A stretch of 64,000 nt of DNA from Microvirga sp. VF16 (GTDB lineage Bacteria > Pseudomonadota > Alphaproteobacteria > Rhizobiales > Beijerinckiaceae), in assembly GCF_016864375.1 (NCBI RefSeq), contig NZ_CP069354.1:4437501-4501500 (forward strand), read 5' to 3'. Positions 59,793 through 64,000 of the stretch are shown in pieces. Both the position numbers and the translations under genes were made by a program. Within the stretch, counting starts at the first letter, position 1; every line of letters begins with the position of its first letter. The notes below the pieces were generated by a model. The model saw nothing but the letters and a program-made list of their open reading frames with translations, did not search any database and had not been told where the DNA came from.

Positions 59793-60788
59793 ATGACGTC
59801 GAGACGCCTTATCCAGGTTTGTGCTGCGTCTTTTGTAGTCTCCGTGACCGTCACTCCTGCTTCCGCCCAGACGGTTGATTCAGAGGCCATCGTGAATGCG
59901 ATGGTCGCCGCGTCTGGCACTCCCCCCAACGTTCGCGCCGGCGGAGCCAAGGGTATGTGCGTCAATGGCTCATTCACGCCCTCATCCGAGGCTGCGAGCC
60001 TATCGAAGGCCCCGCATTTTACTAAGACGGTCCCAGTGACGGCCCGCTTCTCCATGTTTGGCGGCAACCCCAACATCTCGGACAAGACCAAACCCGTGAC
60101 GCGGGGCTTTGCCGTGCGCTTCGGCGACCCTTCGGAGGATATGGTCTTCGTGTTCATCTCCGCTCCGATATTCGTAGCCCGAACGCCGCAACAGCAACTC
60201 GAGGGTCTCAGGGCGCGTCTTCCGGGCCCGGACGGAAAGCCTGATGCCGAGAAGATCCGGGCGTTCCAGGCCGCCAATCCGGAGACGGTTCGACAGGCAG
60301 CTTGGCTCAATGCCCGCCCGGTGCCGGCGAGCTTTGCCGGTGTAGATTACTGGGCCGTGCATGCCTTCACCCTGACGAACGCGCGCGGCGAGGCGAAGTT
60401 GGCCAAGCTCAAGACTGTCGCCACGGCCGGCCAGCTCGGACTGAGTGACGAGGAGCTCAAGGCAAAGCCAGACAACTTTTATATGGACGAGCTGAAGGAA
60501 CGCCTTGCCAAGGGGCCCGCCAGCTTCGAGCTCGTCGCGATCCTGGGTGAAGCGACCGATCCGACCGATGACGTGACGGCCACCTGGCCCGAGGAGAACC
60601 GCAAGCAGGTGAAGCTCGGAACAATCGCGATCACCGCCCTTGAGCCGAACGCCACCTGCGATGCGGCCACCTTCGATCCGGTCGTCAACCTGCCGGACGG
60701 CGTCGCTGGCCCGGCGAATGACCCCATGTTCGCGGTCCGGTCCTCGGTTTACAATATTTCGCTGTCGCGCCGCAGTCAGGGCAAGTAG
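59793..60788 (+). CDS. Periplasmic catalase-like heme protein without the distal histidine
   Basis: A 331-residue member of the catalase-related peroxidase family (SrpA-like). The signal peptide is cleaved after ASA at about residue 25. The core shows SFTPSSEAASLSKAPHF and RFSMFGGNPN, and the proximal heme Tyr region is RSSVYNISLSRR near the C-terminus. In the family the distal His sits in R-x-x-H-A-K-G. Here that stretch reads RAGGAKG, so the His is Gly. Without it normal catalase activity is unlikely; the protein may still bind heme. Ribosome site GGGAGA is good. Confidence 0.85.
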   Translation: MTSRRLIQVCAASFVVSVTVTPASAQTVDSEAIVNAMVAASGTPPNVRAGGAKGMCVNGSFTPSSEAASLSKAPHFTKTVPVTARFSMFGGNPNISDKTKPVTRGFAVRFGDPSEDMVFVFISAPIFVARTPQQQLEGLRARLPGPDGKPDAEKIRAFQAANPETVRQAAWLNARPVPASFAGVDYWAVHAFTLTNARGEAKLAKLKTVATAGQLGLSDEELKAKPDNFYMDELKERLAKGPASFELVAILGEATDPTDDVTATWPEENRKQVKLGTIAITALEPNATCDAATFDPVVNLPDGVAGPANDPMFAVRSSVYNISLSRRSQGK

Positions 60789-60892
60789 CCGCAAGCACCT
60801 CGGCCACATCACTTCTAAGACATGGAAGGCACGACCGTTGGCATCGTCAACTTAGCGATGTGAGATAGGTCGGGTTGGTGTGGACCGTCAGA

Positions 60893-61086
60893 TCAGAAAT
60901 CAGCGGCAACTCCAGTCACCTCAACCCAGGCCTGAAACGCCTGTGCGCGGGGCCGGCGATGATTGGCGGTATTGGTGTTTGCGGGCCGGCGAAAGAGGTT
61001 GGCAACCTGATCGTGAACTGAGAGGCAGCATTGCGCCTGGCGGCTGATTTGAAGCGCTTCATGGTACGCTCGCGTCGCCGGTTGAA
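60893..61086 (-). pseudogene. IS6-family transposase remnant with frameshift
   Basis: The minus strand encodes the C-terminal end of an IS6/IS240-type DDE transposase: RRRERTMKRFKS in one frame, then after a frame change near 61040 RQAQCCLSVHDQVANLFRRPANT...RPRAQAFQAWVEVTGVAA to a stop at 60893. The first three quarters of the gene and both terminal repeats are missing. A decayed insertion sequence. Confidence 0.7.
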
Positions 61087-61148
61087 TTAAAAGTCCTTGT
61101 GGCGGAAGCGTTCCGGCCACCAATTCCCGATAAATCCCTGTAGGGAAC

Positions 61149-61472
61149 TCAATACTGTCGACAGCGACGGTAGTAGACCTCCTTTGCCTGCGCGAGTTTG
61201 AGACCCCAATCTTCGACAGTCACACCCAACGTGACTTCACCCACGATCTCAACCTCGTGTGAACCTAAGGTATGAAGTGATCCCTTGATCCGGTCTCCCT
61301 CAAAGACGCTGTAGTAGCCATCCTCGTGGAGCAGTGAGAAGCCGCGGTCGGTCTGGACGACGAACAAGTCACATTGCGGCGCTGACAAAGCGATTTCGCC
61401 CTCTATGCGCTCGGTGGCGAAGACCGAGAACGCACAGCACGGGACGACCAGCAGCAGGAGCAGGCACCGCAT
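61149..61472 (-). CDS. Hypothetical exported protein
   Basis: A 107-residue protein with a Sec signal peptide (MRCLLLLLVVPCCAFSVFA). The mature domain is beta-rich (IEGEIALSAPQCDLFVVQTDRGFSLLHEDGYYSVFEGDRIKG), with Cys residues near its two ends. It resembles a small OB-like periplasmic fold, but no family is recognised. A GAGGAAGG site precedes the ATG. Confidence 0.7.
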   Translation of the reverse strand: MRCLLLLLVVPCCAFSVFATERIEGEIALSAPQCDLFVVQTDRGFSLLHEDGYYSVFEGDRIKGSLHTLGSHEVEIVGEVTLGVTVEDWGLKLAQAKEVYYRRCRQY

Positions 61473-61691
61473 GGCGAGACCTTCCTCAGGATCAGAGATA
61501 GTTTACTCCAACTTGGCCGCCTTGCGAATTTCCGAGGAGGCCGGGTATGAAACTGCCAGCTTGTCCGGCGTGTGCGCTGAAGCACGGCAACACCGGGATC
61601 CAGAGCAGAGGATTGCAGTGGCTGGGCCTTCATCTTGCGGTCTCTGGGTGCTCGACACAGCGCCTCCGCCGCTCAGGGTCGGGAGCGTCAC

Positions 61692-62066
61692 ATGGCTTCA
61701 CGATTGGCCGTTTTATCCGTTGCCCTCATCAGCCTGCTGCACCCAGCCCAAGCCCACGACATCTATTCGCATCTGACGAACGCAGAGGGGGCTCGCTGTT
61801 GCGACGACAGGGATTGCCGTCCTGCCTCTTATCGGTTCATCGCAGGCAACCTGCACATGTTCCTGGACGGGCAGTGGATCGAGGTGCCGCATTCCACCGT
61901 CCAGTATCGTGCGCTGCTGGGCGACACCGGCGAAACCGGCGGAGGGCATTGGTGCGGGATGGTTTACATCCAGACTTTCGCTACGCTCTATCTCACCCGC
62001 TGTGCAATCCTGCCGCCTCAGGCGGCGTCTGCCCAGGTCGAGGGGCTTGGTAGTCCAGGACGGTAA
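61692..62066 (+). CDS. Hypothetical exported Cys-rich protein
   Basis: A 124-residue protein with a signal peptide cleaved after AQA (about 22). The mature part starts HDIYSHLTNAEGARCCDDRDCRPASYRF. This HDIY...CC...DC arrangement is a recurrent exported family in Bradyrhizobium/Methylobacteriaceae, function unknown; the Cys and His may bind metal. GGGAG before the ATG at 61692 decides the start. Confidence 0.75.
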   Translation: MASRLAVLSVALISLLHPAQAHDIYSHLTNAEGARCCDDRDCRPASYRFIAGNLHMFLDGQWIEVPHSTVQYRALLGDTGETGGGHWCGMVYIQTFATLYLTRCAILPPQAASAQVEGLGSPGR

Positions 62067-62109
62067 TCTGTTGCATAACCTTCAGGCTGGAACGGGGAGC
62101 AGCCGGCGC

Positions 62110-62277
62110 TCAGGGGTGGCCGAGGAGTAGATAGGTCACCACGGCGAGGATCACGACATTCAGGACGACGACCAGGAGCAGCGTGATCTGGACTTTCCGG
62201 TCATGCTGGGCCAGGCGGGCGTTGATCGCCTCCAGCTTCTGGTGCTTGGCGAGCTCGTCGCGTTCGATAGGCTTCAC
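62110..62277 (-). CDS. Small tail-anchored membrane protein
   Basis: A 55-residue protein starting with GTG at 62277, five bases after a perfect GGAGGAG; ATG codons farther upstream lack such a site. A charged helical head (PIERDELAKHQKLEAINARLAQHDRK) is followed by a single hydrophobic tail helix (ITLLLVVVLNVVILAVVTYLLL). Function unknown. Confidence 0.65.
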   Translation of the reverse strand: MKPIERDELAKHQKLEAINARLAQHDRKVQITLLLVVVLNVVILAVVTYLLLGHP

Positions 62278-62372
62278 GGTTCTCCTCCGGGTGAACCCAG
62301 CCATACCAGCGGCATGTAGGAAAAGAAACATCGGCCAGATGGCCTATGGTGCCGCAGCAGCGCACGTCAAAC

Positions 62373-62717
62373 CTACCGCGCCATTTCGCATAAGCCGCGA
62401 TGGCTGCTGCGCCAGGCCGACGGGGTCTGGCCCGACCAGCGCCGAAAGGCGCGGCTGAAGGCGCCGTGCTCGGAGTAGTTCAGGACCTCAGCGATCTGGC
62501 TGAACGACAAGTTCGTCTTGGTGAGCAGCGTGCAGGCGATCTCGCAGCGGACCTCGTTGGCCACCTGCCGGAACGTGCGGCCTTCGGCTTTCAGATGCCG
62601 GTGCAGGGTTCGGCGGGACACCGAGTAGAGGCTGGCGACCATGGCAGCCGTACAGGGATCCCGGATGAGTTCGACCCGAAGCATGCGCCGCATCTCGTCG
62701 GTGAACGACTGTTCCAT
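62373..62717 (-). CDS. AraC-type DNA-binding domain protein (effector domain missing)
   Basis: A 114-residue protein that is only the double helix-turn-helix domain of AraC/XylS regulators: AAMVASLYSVSRRTLHRHLKAEG (first HTH) and LSFSQIAEVLNYSEHGAFSRAFRRWSGQTPSAW (second HTH). Full-length relatives (about 330 residues) have an N-terminal ligand domain, so this is either a natural stand-alone regulator or a truncated gene. Its last codons (GLCEMAR) are encoded by the partial dif-like arm at 62382-62393. Confidence 0.8.
   Translation of the reverse strand: MEQSFTDEMRRMLRVELIRDPCTAAMVASLYSVSRRTLHRHLKAEGRTFRQVANEVRCEIACTLLTKTNLSFSQIAEVLNYSEHGAFSRAFRRWSGQTPSAWRSSHRGLCEMAR
62382..62404 (+). repeat. 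Partial dif-like site inside the AraC gene end
   Basis: CATTTCGCATAA is followed by GCCGCGATGGC. The left arm is identical to the full sites except for its first base. The right arm is shortened (ATGG instead of GTATGGAAC). Confidence 0.45.
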
Positions 62718-62801
62718 TGCATCAGTCTAGTCTGGTCAAGGCACCGCGCTTGATCGGTTGTGTCAATCTCTTGACAGTTTCGGCCGCCGCTAATCCGCCC
62801 G

Positions 62802-62828
62802 AATTTCGCATAACCGGCAGTATGGAAC
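62802..62828 (+). repeat. dif-like direct repeat, copy 1
   Basis: AATTTCGCATAA + CCGGCA + GTATGGAAC. The left arm ends in CGCATAA as in XerC arms of dif and pdif sites; the right arm is a partly matching inverted partner. The six central bases differ between copies. Flanks are unrelated. Confidence 0.7.
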
Positions 62829-62883
62829 GGACAACAGGGCGCGAGGCGTTAACGGACGTTGTTCTCAAGCGCCGGAGTCCCTA

Positions 62884-63141
62884 ATGCCTCGCTTTTTCTT
62901 CGACATCCATGATGACGAGGAGTTCACGCCCGACCGTGAAGGGCTGGACCTGGACGGCCTGGAAGCGGCCAAGGCTGAGGCCAAGAAGGCCCTGCCCGAC
63001 ATTGTGAAGGAAGAAATGCCGGTCGGGAGCCGGCGCGACTTTACCGTCGACGTCAAGGACGCGGCCGGACAGATCGTCTGGCGGGTTACGCTGTCGCTGG
63101 TCGTGGAAAGCCCATCCCAAGGCTCTACCGCGAACACCTAG
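62884..63141 (+). CDS. DUF6894-type small protein in the first repeat-bounded segment
   Basis: An 85-residue soluble acidic protein. MPRFFFDIHDDEEFTPDREGLDLDGLEAAKAEA is the usual start of the DUF6894 family, which is widespread in Methylobacteriaceae and of unknown function. The end is a beta-strand pair (DFTVDVKDAAGQIVWRVTLSL). It is the only gene between dif-like copies 1 and 2. Confidence 0.8.
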   Translation: MPRFFFDIHDDEEFTPDREGLDLDGLEAAKAEAKKALPDIVKEEMPVGSRRDFTVDVKDAAGQIVWRVTLSLVVESPSQGSTANT

Positions 63142-63153
63142 CAGCAGGCTGCG

Positions 63154-63180
63154 AATTTCGCATAAGCCTCAGTATGGAAC
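63154..63180 (+). repeat. dif-like direct repeat, copy 2
   Basis: AATTTCGCATAA + GCCTCA + GTATGGAAC. It lies 352 bases after copy 1 in the same orientation. A small hairpin GCCTCG/CGAGGC follows. Confidence 0.7.
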
Positions 63181-63324
63181 CGGTGCACGTCGCCTCGTCG
63201 CGAGGCTGAACTCCTTTCTCAGGTGCGGCTCCACAAGAATAAAGACTTTCGCCGGTGTGACACAGTTCACAGTCCCCGTCTGCAGGGTGGTTCAGAGTCC
63301 AATCATCACCAACGGAGAAGGCTG

Positions 63325-63528
63325 ATGATCAAGGCATACGGAATCGCACTTGCTGGGTTCTTGCTCGCTGGGCTCGGGCCTGCGTTCGCGGAGATTGGCC
63401 CTCGAGAGAGACAATGCATGGTGGGGGAGCAGCGTATCAACGGCGGGTGCCGGGCCTTATCGGAAGGCGCTAGCACGCGATCAGGAGATCAAGGTAGAAC
63501 CGGTAATCGAGGTGATGCCGGCCGATAA
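63325..63528 (+). CDS. Hypothetical exported small protein in the second repeat-bounded segment
   Basis: A 67-residue protein. The signal peptide (MIKAYGIALAGFLLAGLGPAFA) is followed by a short mature part with two Cys (RQCMVGEQRINGGCRAL). The last 25 residues are Gly/Arg-rich, and the reading frame one base over stays open for longer (PYRKALARDQEIKVEPVIEVMPA), so a frameshift near 63450 is possible. GGAG before the ATG. It is the only gene between dif-like copies 2 and 3. Confidence 0.55.
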   Translation: MIKAYGIALAGFLLAGLGPAFAEIGPRERQCMVGEQRINGGCRALSEGASTRSGDQGRTGNRGDAGR

Positions 63529-63662
63529 TGGGCCATCCCCCAGCGCACGGGTTGGCAGCCGACCGGCAGTCGGCAATCTGGCGACTGAGGGTTGCAAGAC
63601 CAGCGCGGCCCTCTTTCATTGGGGCTTCCGCTCGCTAGCGAGCGCGCGAAAACCGGTCGCGC

Positions 63663-63689
63663 AATTTCGCATAATCGCTAGTATGGAAC
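63663..63689 (+). repeat. dif-like direct repeat, copy 3
   Basis: AATTTCGCATAA + TCGCTA + GTATGGAAC. It lies 509 bases after copy 2 in the same orientation and is followed by a perfect 20-bp palindrome. Confidence 0.7.
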
Positions 63690-63898
63690 CTGTTTTGAAG
63701 TCTTCGCGAAGACTTCATGTGGACCTATGGAACGCCGCGCCGACTATGCAGTAAAAGTGGCTCCGAAGGTGCCGTCGGGCCAGCGGGTATACTGAAAACA
63801 ACTTGCCGCCGCGCCAGCCCAAATTCGCCGCATTCAAGCCTGAGGATCCGGCCTGTTGCCGGAAGTTCCGCCCGGCAACTTTCTCTCCCTCGGAGACC

Positions 63899-63938
63899 AC
63901 GCTCCCTCCCAGATCCCCCACTGGCGAGGGAGCGTTTT
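63899..63938 (+). terminator. Terminator-like hairpin near the window end
   Basis: Perfect 10-bp stem ACGCTCCCTC/GAGGGAGCGT with a 17-nt loop and TTTT after it. Confidence 0.6.
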
Positions 63939-64000
63939 CGTATGGACAGAAGAAAGGCCCCCTTAGCTAGGATGGTACGCGGGTAAGGAGGCCGGGTCCA

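Larger units (their letters stand above)
63529..64000. other. End of window: repeat, palindrome and terminator, no secure gene
   Basis: It contains dif-like copy 3, the perfect 20-bp palindrome GAAGTCTTCGCGAAGACTTC at 63697-63716, and a terminator-like hairpin at 63899-63938. No reading frame here has a ribosome site or family resemblance. Confidence 0.5.

Noticed and set aside
62802..62850. dif-like copy 1 as a general stress (EcfG) promoter, GGAAC-N17/18-CGTT
   Set aside because: Copy 1 happens to have CGTT at a suitable distance, but copies 2 and 3 do not, and the conserved left arm is not explained by a sigma-factor site.
63350..63754. 134-codon frame crossing dif-like copy 3
   Set aside because: No ribosome site, and it passes through the repeat and palindrome. 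At most its early part could be the frame-shifted end of the exported-protein gene.

Overview
The window reads as chromosomal DNA of a GC-rich alphaproteobacterium of the order Hyphomicrobiales (Rhizobiales). A Methylobacteriaceae member close to Microvirga or Methylobacterium is my best guess, from gene content rather than from any database search. Supporting signs are a ChvE/GguAB sugar transporter, phasins, an Omp25/31-type porin, a MucR-family regulator, an Irr-like iron control element, a tRNA-His remnant with A73, and dispersed palindromic repeats of a kind common in this order.

Positions 1-48,600 look like ordinary chromosome. After a truncated SDR oxidoreductase and a coiled-coil protein comes a two-sided hydroxyacid oxidation locus: glcD-glcE-DUF2585-glcF on the minus strand and, divergently, cytochrome c-lutA-lutB-lutC. 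Next are an AT-rich orphan membrane protein, a glycolipid-binding-domain protein, an iron-storage pair (bfd, bfr) with an upstream Irr-box-like palindrome, a Pat-type acyl-CoA synthetase/acetyltransferase fusion, a GNAT enzyme, a PAS histidine kinase, two phasins, a Nudix hydrolase and an outer-membrane barrel. From 22.8 to 35.2 kb lies a sugar island: chvE-gguA-gguB, then ytfQ-ytfR-ytfT-yjfF-gntR, and divergently a sugar-acid dehydratase and a DHDPS-family dehydratase/aldolase. These fit uptake of aldoses and non-phosphorylative breakdown of the sugar acid. An 18-bp sequence shared by the two promoter regions suggests common control by the GntR protein. A chemoreceptor, small membrane proteins, an RTX alginate lyase, an aldose dehydrogenase plus lactonase pair, an MscS channel, RarD and an RTX serralysin-type protease complete this half.

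At 48,612-48,669 the 3' part of a tRNA-His gene stands without its 5' part, directly beside a tyrosine integrase. I read this as one attachment site (attR) of an integrative element that continues to the right and whose other end is outside the window. Its left module is integrase, excisionase-like protein, Toprim primase, RepA-like ATPase and an iteron-like repeat cluster. To the right is accessory DNA with many small genes: Crp/Fnr, MucR without the usual zinc ligands, small membrane proteins, a WGR pseudogene, a catalase-like protein without the distal histidine, an IS6 remnant and a DNA-binding-domain-only AraC protein. The last 1.3 kb holds three directly repeated 27-bp sites that resemble Xer/dif recombination sites (two constant arms around a variable 6-bp centre). 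They bound single-gene segments, and two degenerate relatives lie further left. This cassette-like arrangement is the most novel signal I found.
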